Positions 41,161-48,890 of a DNA stretch of 64,000 nt are shown here, piece after piece. Made by a program: the position numbers and the translations under genes. Numbering within the stretch: position 1 is the first letter of the stretch; each line of letters starts with the position of its first letter. Under the pieces are notes generated by a model. The model was given only the letters and a program-made list of their open reading frames with translations. It did not search any database and had not been told where the DNA came from. The stretch covers positions 2,238,501 to 2,302,500 of the forward strand of contig NZ_CP087106.1 of assembly GCF_028583545.1 (NCBI RefSeq), written 5' to 3'. Origin of the DNA: Methylobacterium sp. NMS14P (GTDB lineage Bacteria; Pseudomonadota; Alphaproteobacteria; Rhizobiales; Beijerinckiaceae).

Positions 41161-41675
41161 AGGCCGAGCCCCGCCGCGCCGTGCCGCTCGCGAAGCAGCT
41201 CGAGGCGTCTAAGCGCCAGATTGCCGAGCTGATGAAGCGCCTGGGCATGGTGGCAGTCAGCGAGCCCGTGGAACTGGAGCTCGACCACGAGCCGGCCCTA
41301 GGGCTCCGCGACGTGGATTCCGCCACCGGCGAGCACCGCCCGCACCAGCACGACCCCAGGTATCTCGTCTGGCGGCCGAAGGCGCGGCACGCGGTGAAAA
41401 CCCGCGGTACCGGCGCCACCACCGCCGGCAGCGATGTCGGCGAGATGCGGAAGACCCGGCAGCTCGTCGGGAAGCGGATCGATCGTGGCGAGGTCGCCCC
41501 CGACGATCCGAGCATCGCGCGCTGGGCGCCGAAGCCGGATCGCTGGCAGCCGCCGCAGAAGACGATCCAGGGGCGCGGCCTGCCCGGCCGGCCCGCCGAC
41601 AAGCCTTCGCCCTGCCGGGTCCCGAGCAAGCTCGCCGGCCTTCCCCGCAACACCTTCACGGAGCCGCGCCGATGA
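41157..41675 (+). CDS. HNH-like nuclease
   Basis: 172 aa. The ELELDHEPALGLRDVDSATG segment followed by PHQHDPRYLVWRPKARHAV matches a phage HNH-type family in which the DH pair and later His are catalytic. The C-terminal half is Pro/Arg/Lys-rich and likely disordered. Function in phage biology unclear. Confidence 0.6.
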   Translation: MKAEPRRAVPLAKQLEASKRQIAELMKRLGMVAVSEPVELELDHEPALGLRDVDSATGEHRPHQHDPRYLVWRPKARHAVKTRGTGATTAGSDVGEMRKTRQLVGKRIDRGEVAPDDPSIARWAPKPDRWQPPQKTIQGRGLPGRPADKPSPCRVPSKLAGLPRNTFTEPRR

Positions 41676-42091
41676 GCGCCAGCGAGCTCGCATTCCTGCG
41701 CCAGCCGGCGCCCCGGGGACCGTCTCGCCCGCGCTACGAGGCCGGGCCCCGCCCGCAGCGGGTGGACGGCCGCCTCGAGCAGGCCGAGCGCCTGCGCGTC
41801 GCCCGCCTCATCCGCGAGCCACGGCTCCGGAAGGGCATGCTCCAGGTCGAGGCCGCCCGGCAGCTCGGGATCTCGCAGGCCCTCCTCTCGAAGTGGGAGC
41901 GGGCCAAGCAGGCCGTCCCGCCGGAGATGCGCACCAGGATCGCGGATCTCTACGGCTTCGACATCGCGCTGATCGACGGGCTCGACATGGCCGCCATCGC
42001 GGCGACGGCCGACGAGCGCGTGCTGCTGAACCGATTCCGCGCCGCATCCGAGGACGAGCGCCGCGCCGCGCTCGCCGCGGTGTGCCCGTGA
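41672..42091 (+). CDS. XRE-type HTH regulator
   Basis: 139 aa. The HTH spans MLQVEAARQLGISQALLSKW with ERAKQAVPPEMRTRIADLYG following. An unusual N-terminal extension of about 40 residues precedes it. Adjacent to a second XRE gene, so the pair may tune early or late transcription. Confidence 0.8.
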   Translation: MSASELAFLRQPAPRGPSRPRYEAGPRPQRVDGRLEQAERLRVARLIREPRLRKGMLQVEAARQLGISQALLSKWERAKQAVPPEMRTRIADLYGFDIALIDGLDMAAIAATADERVLLNRFRAASEDERRAALAAVCP

Positions 42092-42456
42092 GCGCCGCCG
42101 TGCCTGCCCCCGCCCCGAAGCGCACCACCGATCGCGACATCCGCATCGGTGCACGGATCCGAGCCCGCCGCGAGCTCATGCGCCTCAGCCAGACCGATCT
42201 CGGCAACGCTCTCGGCGTCAGCTTCCAGCAGGTCCAGAAATACGAGCTCGGGACGAACCGCATCGGCGCCGGCCGGCTCGAGGAGGTTGCCGAGCTTCTC
42301 GGGGCACCGGTGGCGTCCTTCTACGACGAGCCGGGCCCGGTCCGGGTGCCGGAGCCCCTCTCTGTCGCCGAAGCCCGCGCCGCCCAGCGTGCCGCCACCT
42401 CCGCGCTTGAGGAAGCCGTGCGCCGCGAGGCCGCTGCGAGGGGGGAGGCGGCATGA
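42088..42456 (+). CDS. XRE-type HTH regulator
   Basis: 122 aa from a GTG overlapping the previous stop by 4 nt. GARIRARRELMRLSQTDLGN, ALGVSFQQVQKYELGTNRIG, AGRLEEVAELLGAPVASFYD is a classical XRE domain of the alphaproteobacterial type. The C-terminal 50 residues are Ala/Glu-rich. Confidence 0.87.
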   Translation: MSAAVPAPAPKRTTDRDIRIGARIRARRELMRLSQTDLGNALGVSFQQVQKYELGTNRIGAGRLEEVAELLGAPVASFYDEPGPVRVPEPLSVAEARAAQRAATSALEEAVRREAAARGEAA

Positions 42457-42689
42457 GCGCCGGCCCGAACCCCTACTGCACCCGGCGGGGCAAGTGGATC
42501 CGCGGCTGCCACTATGAGCCCCGATACGACGAGGCGCCTGGCACCCCGGCCGACACCCAGGGTGATCGCGACTTCACGGTCTCCGTGCTTCAGGCGGCCA
42601 AGGTCCGCATCTACGTGCGGGACGTCTGCCGGACCTGCGGACGCACGATTGAGCGCGCTCCGACCGATCATCCGGGAGCCGCGGCATGA
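42453..42689 (+). CDS. Hypothetical early protein
   Basis: 78 aa with a CRTCGRTIERAP motif near the C-terminus, half of a zinc ribbon, and two further Cys at the N-terminus (PYCTRRGKWIRGC). ATGA-coupled to both neighbours. Unknown function. Confidence 0.55.
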   Translation: MSAGPNPYCTRRGKWIRGCHYEPRYDEAPGTPADTQGDRDFTVSVLQAAKVRIYVRDVCRTCGRTIERAPTDHPGAAA

Positions 42690-42850
42690 ACCAGCACCTC
42701 GCCCTCTGGCTCCTCATCCCCTTCGCTGGCCGCCTCGGCGTCAAGCTCATCAGCCTCTGGCTCGACATCCGTCGCGCTGTTTCCGCTCTCCCCGCCACCG
42801 ATGCCCTGGCCGCCGTGAAGGCGGGTGAGGACGAGAGGACTTGCGCATGA
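42686..42850 (+). CDS. 54-aa putative membrane-anchored peptide
   Basis: N-terminal hydrophobic helix (LALWLLIPFAGRLGVKLISL) followed by a charged cytoplasmic-type tail. ATGA overlaps at both ends indicate coupling. Unknown function. Confidence 0.5.
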   Translation: MNQHLALWLLIPFAGRLGVKLISLWLDIRRAVSALPATDALAAVKAGEDERTCA

Positions 42851-43656
42851 CCTCGCCCACGCAGACCGATCTCTTCCCCGTCGCGGCAACCGCCAGCACG
42901 GCGATCCGCTTCGTGATCTTCTCCAGCTACGGCAACGATAGCTGTGCGCTGATCCAGTGGGCGCATGAGTGGGGCCTTGAGGGCGTCGCTGTCGTCTACT
43001 CCGACACGGGCTGGGCCACCGCGGCGTGGGCCGAGCGCGTCGAGAAGATGGAGGCTTGGGCTCAAAGCCTGGGCTTTGCGACCTACCGCACGTCGTCCAT
43101 CGGCTTCGCCAACCTCGCCCGCGAGAAGAAGGGGTTTCCGACCCAGCGCTTCCAGTGGTGCTCCTGGCGCCTCAAGATCGAGCCGGGCATGCGCTGGCTC
43201 GCCGAGCACGATCCGGAGAAGCGGGCGATCTGCATCGTCGGCGTCCGGCACGAGGAAGCCAAAAACCCGAACGACGGTCGCGCTCAGTGGCCTGGGTTCT
43301 CGCCGAAGAGCGGCAATCACGGCAATCGCGCGGTGCTCGCACCCTTCGTCGAGATGAAGGAGGAGGGCCGCAACGCCCTGCTCGCCCGCGCCGGCATCGA
43401 GGTGCTGCCGCACCGGTCCCGCGAGTGCCGCTGCATCAACGCCAACAAGGCCGATCTGCGCCTGTTCGATCAGGCCGACATCGAAGCCATCGCCGCCCTC
43501 GAGGCCGAGGTCGGCAAGACGATGTACCGGCCACATCGGAGCATGGGCGCCAAGGGCATCCACGAGATCATCAAGTGGGCCCATAGCCCCCGCGGCCAGT
43601 ACGAGCCGCCGGAAGAGCCCGCCGCCGTCTGTGACAGCATGTGGTGCGAGCAATGA
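42847..43656 (+). CDS. PP-loop (PAPS reductase-like) protein
   Basis: 269 aa from the ATG at 42847. The P-loop reads FSSYGNDSCALIQWAHE at residues 25-41, with Tyr and Asn replacing Gly-Lys of the canonical SGGxDS. VYSDTGWATAAWAERVEKME and WCSWRLKIEPGMRW follow; HRSRECRCINANKADL near the C-terminus offers two Cys. Such phage proteins are related to PAPS reductase and DndC. It may act in DNA or nucleotide modification; the altered loop leaves activity uncertain. Confidence 0.75.
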   Translation: MTSPTQTDLFPVAATASTAIRFVIFSSYGNDSCALIQWAHEWGLEGVAVVYSDTGWATAAWAERVEKMEAWAQSLGFATYRTSSIGFANLAREKKGFPTQRFQWCSWRLKIEPGMRWLAEHDPEKRAICIVGVRHEEAKNPNDGRAQWPGFSPKSGNHGNRAVLAPFVEMKEEGRNALLARAGIEVLPHRSRECRCINANKADLRLFDQADIEAIAALEAEVGKTMYRPHRSMGAKGIHEIIKWAHSPRGQYEPPEEPAAVCDSMWCEQ

Positions 43657-43976
43657 CCAGCCGCATCGACCCCACCTTCACGGCCACGATCTACCTCGCG
43701 GGCGATCTCGCGACGGCTCGGCAGGTCTGCCGCGAGTTCTGCATGTCGGGGCTCTGCGTCACGGTCGAGCCGACCGAGTTCATCTACACGGGCGGCGCCG
43801 AGGCTGGCGTGCGCGTCGGGCTGCTGAACTACCCGCGCTTCCCGGCCGAGCCCGATCTGATCTTCGCAAAGGCCATCGCGCTCGCGAACCGGCTGCGGGA
43901 GCGGCTGTGCCAGCACTCCTGGCTGATCGTGACCCCGTCCGAAACGATCTGGGACAGCACGCGGGAGGCCGTATGA
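43653..43976 (+). CDS. Hypothetical early protein
   Basis: 107 aa from the ATG at 43653, overlapping the previous stop. Alternating strands and helices (FTATIYLAGDLATARQVCRE, LCVTVEPTEFIYTGGAE, GVRVGLLNYPRFPAE) give a ferredoxin-like look. Unknown function. Confidence 0.6.
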   Translation: MTSRIDPTFTATIYLAGDLATARQVCREFCMSGLCVTVEPTEFIYTGGAEAGVRVGLLNYPRFPAEPDLIFAKAIALANRLRERLCQHSWLIVTPSETIWDSTREAV

Positions 43977-44041
43977 CCTCCGTCCTCCTCCCCCTCGCCC
44001 TAGCCGGCGCCATCGCGATCACCGCGGGAGATGACGCATGA
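43973..44041 (+). CDS. 22-aa putative micropeptide
   Basis: ATGA overlaps the upstream stop and the downstream start. One short hydrophobic helix (VLLPLALAGAIAITAG). May be only a translational coupling device between its neighbours. Confidence 0.3.
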   Translation: MTSVLLPLALAGAIAITAGDDA

Positions 44042-44583
44042 CCTCTGTCAGCCGCAGAGCATTCCTGGCGAGCGCAGGTGCAGTTGCTGCCGTCGCCGGG
44101 CTACCGGCGGGAGCAAGCGTCCCCGTCGCGCCTATCGCCAAGGCCGTGAAGCCTCCGCTGCCGACTTGGATCGTTGGCACGCCCGGCGAGTGGGATCACG
44201 AGATCATCCGTGCGGCGACGCGCGAGGCGGCTGTCCTTCTCCGCTGCGATGAGTGCGAAGGCGAGGACGATGAGGACTTCGCCGGCCCGGACGGCTGCGA
44301 GTGCGAGCCCTGCTTGGCGCGGGGCAACTACGAGGCGACGCGCGTCACCCAATGGGATGGCCGCCCGGAAGCCAGTATCGGCAGCGGCGACTGGCTCGAC
44401 ATCGGCAGTGAGGCGATCTGCTCACGCTGCGACTACGAAACAGCCAAAGAGATGTGCGGCCACAACGTCGCCGGCAAGGCAGTCTGCGAAGACTGCATGA
44501 CGCTGGCCGACTGGGACATCGTCGATCCCGAACACGCCGCAGAGCTTCGTGCCGAGATGGCTGAAGACGAGGCGTCGACATGA
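44038..44583 (+). CDS. Tat-signal, Cys-rich protein
   Basis: 181 aa. The N-terminus is a twin-arginine signal: SRRAFLASAGAVAAVAG, then an A-A-type cleavage zone. The mature part has two Cys clusters (LRCDECEGED, DGCECEPCLARG, then ICSRCDYETAKEMCG and CEDCMTLADWD), probably two zinc ribbons, and an acidic tail. Tat export of a folded metal protein from a phage early operon is rare. Function unknown. Confidence 0.65.
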   Translation: MTSVSRRAFLASAGAVAAVAGLPAGASVPVAPIAKAVKPPLPTWIVGTPGEWDHEIIRAATREAAVLLRCDECEGEDDEDFAGPDGCECEPCLARGNYEATRVTQWDGRPEASIGSGDWLDIGSEAICSRCDYETAKEMCGHNVAGKAVCEDCMTLADWDIVDPEHAAELRAEMAEDEAST

Positions 44584-44945
44584 CCCCCTCCCTCGCCCTG
44601 GCCGCCGGTCTGCTCGCCTACACCGCAGCGTCCTCTGCCTTCGTTGGCTACCGGCTGGGGCCGATGGTTCGCAAATTGAAAAGGGACACTGAGATGATTA
44701 CGAATGAAGAATTCGCCCGCGATTTCGACGAAGCGATGCAGTCGCCAGAGGCTGCCGCACGGGACGAGGCAATTGCTCAGCGCGCAGTCCTGCGCTTGGC
44801 CGATCTGGAGCGCCTGAAGCAGGAGTTCATCATGGAGATGATCTGGGTCTCCGCGAGTGAGGACGAGAAGTCCCTCGTGCTCGGCAACCTCAACGGCTTC
44901 GTTGCCTTCGTGAGCCGGGCCTGGGGCGGGGATCTCACGCGATGA
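44580..44945 (+). CDS. Membrane-anchored hypothetical protein
   Basis: 121 aa. An N-terminal transmembrane helix (LALAAGLLAYTAASSAFVGY) is followed by a basic turn and a long helical domain (ARDFDEAMQSPEAAARDEAI, LERLKQEFIMEMIW). ATGA-coupled to the Tat gene. Unknown function. Confidence 0.55.
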   Translation: MTPSLALAAGLLAYTAASSAFVGYRLGPMVRKLKRDTEMITNEEFARDFDEAMQSPEAAARDEAIAQRAVLRLADLERLKQEFIMEMIWVSASEDEKSLVLGNLNGFVAFVSRAWGGDLTR

Positions 44946-45100
44946 CCGGCGCCGCACTGGCTGTGATGGGCTGGATGGGAGCCGGCGTCATCGTCGGCTT
45001 GAACAGAGCCAGCATGTACCCGGGCCCGCAGGATGCCCTGCGCTGGGCCGGGATGTGGGCGACGGTCTGGCCGCTGCTGTGGCTGACCGAGGACCGCTGA
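44942..45100 (+). CDS. 52-aa putative membrane peptide
   Basis: One transmembrane helix at the N-terminus (ALAVMGWMGAGVIVGL) and a second hydrophobic Trp-rich stretch (WAGMWATVWPLLWL). Starts by ATGA and ends by TGATG, so it is coupled on both sides. Confidence 0.5.
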   Translation: MTGAALAVMGWMGAGVIVGLNRASMYPGPQDALRWAGMWATVWPLLWLTEDR

Positions 45101-45180
45101 TGCGGGCGCCCCAACAGACTCCCCGCTCAGCAGGAGCGAGGCGGACTTGGCTGCGCTGCCTCATTCGATCGAACCGATAG
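45100..45180 (+). CDS. 26-aa putative basic peptide
   Basis: Begins at a TGATG overlap and is Arg-rich (RSAGARRTWLRCLIRSNR). The following gene starts 9 nt later with its own AGGAG. Weakly supported; could be non-coding. Confidence 0.25.
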   Translation: MRAPQQTPRSAGARRTWLRCLIRSNR

Positions 45181-45189
45181 GAGACTGAG

Positions 45190-45654
45190 ATGACCCTCAA
45201 CGTCCCGAACCTCGACAAGCTCATCGCGCATCTGGAGGCGCAGCCGCCGGAGCGGATCAATATGGCCTTCACGTCCGTCCGACAGCGCCCGCTCGTCGGC
45301 GAATGCGGCTGCATCCTCGCGCATTCGGATCTGCTGTTCGGCGACACGATTGGTTGCGAGGCCTTCGACCCCGAAGACGTCGTTCCGAATGACCTCTACA
45401 TGCCGGACGGCTACTTTGATGAGGGCGAAGGCGTCGTTCGCTACCCCGCCCACCGCGTCATCGCCACCCTCAAACGCCTCCGCGACCACTACCTCGCCAC
45501 GGGCGAGATCGTCGTGGACTGGGGACCGGAGCCGACCGCTGGCGAGCCCTGGGCCGCCCCGCAGGCTGTCGAGCTGACGCCGCCGGCTCTTCCTGCCGAG
45601 ATCACCCGGCTGCTTGAGCCCGAGTCCTCCGCTCTCACCGCCTCGGAGGCCTGA
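45190..45654 (+). CDS. Hypothetical early protein
   Basis: 154 aa with AGGAG upstream. NLDKLIAHLEAQPPERINMA, GECGCILAHSDLLFGDTIGC and ATLKRLRDHYLATGEIVVDW give a compact alpha/beta protein with a Pro-rich tail. I recognise no family. Confidence 0.6.
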   Translation: MTLNVPNLDKLIAHLEAQPPERINMAFTSVRQRPLVGECGCILAHSDLLFGDTIGCEAFDPEDVVPNDLYMPDGYFDEGEGVVRYPAHRVIATLKRLRDHYLATGEIVVDWGPEPTAGEPWAAPQAVELTPPALPAEITRLLEPESSALTASEA

Positions 45655-45655
45655 C

Positions 45656-46441
45656 ATGGCCGAAGCAACCAACACTGCACCGGCCGGAGAAGGGGCGAGC
45701 GATTGGGCCTATGAGGCCGCCAAGGACATCCGCCTGAAGTGGATGCAGACGGCATTCATGCGGGGCAGCGACATAGCCTTGCCGGCAGGGCACCTGACCG
45801 ACATCGCCGAAGCTCTGAGGCTGGCCCACACCACCGGCCAGATCGCTGGCGAGAAGGCAGTCCGCGCCTCGGCAGAGATGGCGCTGATGTACCTCAAGAG
45901 CGGGTTCCTGACGTGCTCCCGCTGCGGGAACGAGGAGCCGACCGAGCATCTCGACGCTGCCTATGAGTTGCAGTCTGGCCTTACCGGCAAGCTCGTCGCC
46001 TCTACAGGATCGAGGAAGGAAGAGACGAAGGGCGCGACCCCGATGGGGTCAGGCCACTCGCGAGTTGAGCCCTCCGGTCTCAAGGCTTCGCCCGAGTGTC
46101 CTTCGCGCGGGTGGCAGCCAATTGCGACGGCGCCCAAGGACGGCACCGACGTGTTGCTCTACGCGGCGGCCTGGGACTGGACCTGGGGCGTCCAGATGGG
46201 GCGCTTCGAGCAGGGCCAGTGGTTCACGGGCGAAGGCTCTGTGGACGAGAACGACGCCGGCTTCGACCCTGATGCCGAGGTGGACGAGGACGTCGACCCC
46301 GACGAGCTGAAGAACTTCGGCCCGACGCACTGGATGCCGATCCCGGAGCCGCCAGCGTCATGCGACCGAAGCCCGAAGGGCGAAGACGCTGAAGGCGGCT
46401 TCGTTCACGAGGGCGCGGTGGCCGAAGGCCAGACGCCATGA
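45656..46441 (+). CDS. DUF551-domain protein
   Basis: 261 aa from the ATG at 45656. N-terminal helices and a CSRCGNEEPTEHL turn; a DUF551-type domain at about 155-235 marked by GWQPIATAPKDGTDVLLYAA and GPTHWMPIPEPP; an acidic run (DENDAGFDPDAEVDEDVDPD) lies inside it. DUF551 proteins are common in phage early regions with no known role. Confidence 0.72.
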   Translation: MAEATNTAPAGEGASDWAYEAAKDIRLKWMQTAFMRGSDIALPAGHLTDIAEALRLAHTTGQIAGEKAVRASAEMALMYLKSGFLTCSRCGNEEPTEHLDAAYELQSGLTGKLVASTGSRKEETKGATPMGSGHSRVEPSGLKASPECPSRGWQPIATAPKDGTDVLLYAAAWDWTWGVQMGRFEQGQWFTGEGSVDENDAGFDPDAEVDEDVDPDELKNFGPTHWMPIPEPPASCDRSPKGEDAEGGFVHEGAVAEGQTP

Positions 46442-46866
46442 CCTCTGCCCCCGAGACCGGCCGGACGGCCGCCTGTGCTCACTGTGGGCGCCCACTCACC
46501 GCCGAGGAACAGGAGTACTACGGCACGAGCTGCGAGCGCTGCGAGACCGAGCTTCACCACGCGATGCAGGACGACCGTGCGCCGGTCCTACCGCCACCGC
46601 CAAACGAAGTTGAGCGCCTTCGCGCCGAGATCGCCCAACTCCGCTCCCGTCTCCTCGAGGCTGAGCAGGGCGGGGAGGCGATGCGGGAAGCCTACGCGAG
46701 GCTGCTCGAGACCTTTCCTGAGCAGATCCTGGCTTGGCACTCGCGCGGCCCTCGTAGCCCGCCCGGCAATGGCTACCGGGCGACGACACGAGCCGACCTA
46801 GCTGCCGCGATCAGAGGCCTGCCCCTCAACCCGAACCAGGAGGCTGGCGATCATGAGCCACGCTGA
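46438..46866 (+). CDS. Zinc-ribbon plus coiled-coil protein
   Basis: 142 aa. CAHCGRPLTAEEQEYYGTSC and ERCETELHHAM form a CxxC...CxxC ribbon; EVERLRAEIAQLRSRLLEAE is a coiled coil. The C-terminal tail has LNPNQEAGD, repeated at the end of the protein at 47480-47905. First gene of a duplicated module. Confidence 0.6.
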   Translation: MTSAPETGRTAACAHCGRPLTAEEQEYYGTSCERCETELHHAMQDDRAPVLPPPPNEVERLRAEIAQLRSRLLEAEQGGEAMREAYARLLETFPEQILAWHSRGPRSPPGNGYRATTRADLAAAIRGLPLNPNQEAGDHEPR

Positions 46867-47272
46867 GCAGATTGAGGACGCGCGCCTTTCCGAGCTTTCG
46901 GCTCTGAGCGCGAAGGCCACGCCCGGCGAGTTCTCATCCTGGCCGGACCACTACGCCATCAAGGTCTGCCGGAACGGGATGCCGGCGTTGACCATCGCGC
47001 TCACCAGCACCGGCTCTGGCGCCGAGAAGGCGAACGCCACGTTCCTGGCCGCGGCTGGCAACTATGTGCGGGGGCTGATCCTCGCTCGCCAAGGCATCTC
47101 TGAGGAAGCCATCGCGGCCAAGGCCCGTGAGTTGTGCGCGAAGCACTGCGACGGGGCCGAAGGGATCACTCCCTGCGGAGAATGCGATGCCGAGGCCGAA
47201 CGCGGCTGGTGTGAGGATGCCCGCGAAGCCCTCTCCGCGAAGCTCGCTCTCCTGTCGCAGGAGGGCTCATGA
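46853..47272 (+). CDS. Hypothetical early protein, module copy 1
   Basis: 139 aa with GGAGG upstream. [20 protein letters not shown] and [20 protein letters not shown] supply a Cys-rich zone; the end [11 protein letters not shown] is shared with the gene at 47895-48119 because the two lie in the same repeat. Unknown function. Confidence 0.55.
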   Translation: MSHAEQIEDARLSELSALSAKATPGEFSSWPDHYAIKVCRNGMPALTIALTSTGSGAEKANATFLAAAGNYVRGLILARQGISEEAIAAKARELCAKHCDGAEGITPCGECDAEAERGWCEDAREALSAKLALLSQEGS

Positions 47273-47499
47273 CCTGGCCCATCACAAAGGCTGCCGAGCC
47301 CCTCTACTGTTCGTTCTGCGGTCACAGCCAATACGAGGTTGCGGCGCTCCTTTGCGGAAGGACGGTCCATATTTGCGACGAGTGCGTGGAAGTTGCCGCT
47401 TGGGTCGTCGCTGAGAAGACGACTCCGCTGAGCCGGGCGTGGCGCAAGACGTGGCAGATCGTGCCGCCTCCGAGACAGGATGCTCGCCGTGCCCGCTGA
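47269..47499 (+). CDS. Stand-alone ClpX-type zinc finger, copy 1
   Basis: 76 aa. [35 protein letters not shown] matches the N-terminal C4 zinc-binding domain of ClpX (ligands in CSFC and CDEC). It lacks the AAA+ domain. In ClpX this domain docks adaptors, so a free copy could intercept adaptors or bind ClpX. ATGA-coupled to its upstream gene. Confidence 0.75.
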   Translation: MTWPITKAAEPLYCSFCGHSQYEVAALLCGRTVHICDECVEVAAWVVAEKTTPLSRAWRKTWQIVPPPRQDARRAR

Positions 47500-47905
47500 G
47501 CCCTTCGTCCCGACGCCCGAGATGATCGCTGCAGCCTGGGCCGTCGTGCGAGACCGCTGGCCAGGACAGCCGCATCTGCTCGGCCCCGGACCGGCCTTCC
47601 GTGAAGCCATCCAAGCGGCACTCGCCAAGATGCCTGGGCCACCTGCGCAACCCATCCCGCGCCCGCTGGCGATGCCTGAGTACCCATACCAGCAGCACGA
47701 GGTCGGAGGCTGCTTGGCGATCCGGACGCCGCCCGCCCCTGGGCCGGAACGCTGCACGGCCACAGGCAACCCGTGCGGAACTGATACGGTCATGGCTGGC
47801 CGGCAGTGCCCTGATGACCGCTGGGGCGGTCGGTGCGCTCATCGCATCGCCGAAGCCGCCCGCGCCGCCCTCACCCCGAACCAGGAGGCTGGCGATGGCC
47901 GCTAA
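47480..47905 (+). CDS. Hypothetical early protein, module copy 2
   Basis: 141 aa overlapping the zinc-finger gene by 20 nt. [39 protein letters not shown] and the shared LTPNQEAGD ending. The middle has two CxxG-type Cys. Unknown function. Confidence 0.5.
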   Translation: MLAVPAEPFVPTPEMIAAAWAVVRDRWPGQPHLLGPGPAFREAIQAALAKMPGPPAQPIPRPLAMPEYPYQQHEVGGCLAIRTPPAPGPERCTATGNPCGTDTVMAGRQCPDDRWGGRCAHRIAEAARAALTPNQEAGDGR

Positions 47906-48119
47906 GAACCTGCTGTCCTACCCCCGCCGCGCTTGGGTCATCCCGAACGGGAGCGGGATGCTCTGGACCGATCGGATCTTCGACACCGAGGCCGAGGCAC
48001 AAGCCCATGTCGACGCCTACTGGGCTGAAGCCGGGTGGATAACTCCCAAGCACAAGCCCGTTGAGGCGTCGGTCCGCGTCTCCGCGAAGCTCGCTCTCCT
48101 GTCGCAGGAGGGCTCATGA
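47895..48119 (+). CDS. Hypothetical early protein, module copy 2
   Basis: 74 aa from the ATG at 47895 with AGGAGG upstream. [40 protein letters not shown], then the shared [11 protein letters not shown] tail from the direct repeat. Unknown function. Confidence 0.55.
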   Translation: MAAKNLLSYPRRAWVIPNGSGMLWTDRIFDTEAEAQAHVDAYWAEAGWITPKHKPVEASVRVSAKLALLSQEGS

Positions 48120-48334
48120 CCTGGCCCATCACAAAGGCTGCCGAGCCCCTCTACTGTTCGTTCTGCGGTCGCAGTGAGCACGAGGTCGATATCCTGCTCG
48201 CTGGCCCATGCTCGGTCTTCATCTGCGATGAGGACGTAGGCCACTGCGCCGAGATCATCGCCGCGAAGAAGCGACAGAGGCTCGCCGCCAAGGCCGCCCC
48301 TCTCCCCGACAGTGACACAGGAGGCAAGTCGTGA
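48116..48334 (+). CDS. Stand-alone ClpX-type zinc finger, copy 2 (altered ligand)
   Basis: 72 aa, nearly identical to the gene at 47269 over its first 20 residues. The second ligand pair reads [13 protein letters not shown] instead of ICDECVDLC, so the fourth zinc Cys is Asp, with a Cys shifted three residues on. Zinc binding may be weakened. C-terminal Lys/Arg-rich tail. Paralog from the duplication. Confidence 0.7.
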   Translation: MTWPITKAAEPLYCSFCGRSEHEVDILLAGPCSVFICDEDVGHCAEIIAAKKRQRLAAKAAPLPDSDTGGKS

Positions 48335-48630
48335 AGGCCCGTAGCATGCGCCTGCCCGAGCCGAGCGCGCCGACGACGTTCGCGACCCTCAGGGAGCATT
48401 ATGGCCCACGGGTCATCATCCCGCTGGATCGCGTGCGGGAGGATTTCTTCGATGGGATGTCGCAGGAACACCTGCTGCGCCGGATAAGCGAGGGCAAGCT
48501 GGATCTGCCAGTGGTGAGGATCGACGCCAGCCAGAAATCGGCCAAGGGCGTCGCTCTGGTCGACCTCGCGGCGTACCTCGACCGCCGGATTGAGGCAGCC
48601 CGAAAAGAGTGCCGTCAGTTGTGTGAGTAA
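48331..48630 (+). CDS. PrtN-like regulator
   Basis: 99 aa. [40 protein letters not shown] and [20 protein letters not shown] are the pyocin activator PrtN family. In Pseudomonas PrtN activates pyocin genes; prophage members often precede the integrase and may act as excision or gene-activation factors. It is the last intact prophage gene at this end. Confidence 0.82.
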   Translation: MKARSMRLPEPSAPTTFATLREHYGPRVIIPLDRVREDFFDGMSQEHLLRRISEGKLDLPVVRIDASQKSAKGVALVDLAAYLDRRIEAARKECRQLCE

Positions 48631-48890
48631 AGGGCAACCTGATACGCCAGCTAGTACACGCCAGCCCGCAAGTGCAAATTGCAGAGGGGAAAGTCGATCA
48701 GTCCGTCCAGTCCATCATCGGGGCGACGGAGAAGCGCCATCCGCTGAGAGTTCGGGGTTCTTCCGTTGCGGCAATCACGTGCTGTCGCTCTCGTGCTGTA
48801 CCTCGGCGGGCCACATCGGTCGTCGGACCGCTCGGCGTCCGGCTCTGCCGCGCCGGCTCGGCCCCGCGCCGCGCCATCGCGAGGCGCGCG
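48631..48890. other. Prophage right-edge intergenic stretch
   Basis: Between the PrtN-like gene and the integrase remnant. I see no tRNA, no convincing ORF and no clear terminator. It should contain or adjoin one att site, but the left end of the prophage is needed to identify it. Confidence 0.4.

Larger units (their letters stand above)
46830..48170. repeat. Duplicated module bounded by direct repeats
   Basis: A 92-bp sequence at 47232-47323 is repeated without a mismatch at 48079-48170, 847 bp away. It spans the end of one gene and the start of the ClpX-type zinc finger gene in each copy. A 22-bp repeat at 46830-46851 recurs at 47875-47896. The module has therefore been duplicated recently, with the middle genes diverging. 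Confidence 0.85.

Noticed and set aside
48631..48890. Possible tRNA or att core next to the PrtN-like gene
   Set aside because: No cloverleaf or TpsiC-like sequence found; att cannot be defined without the left end.
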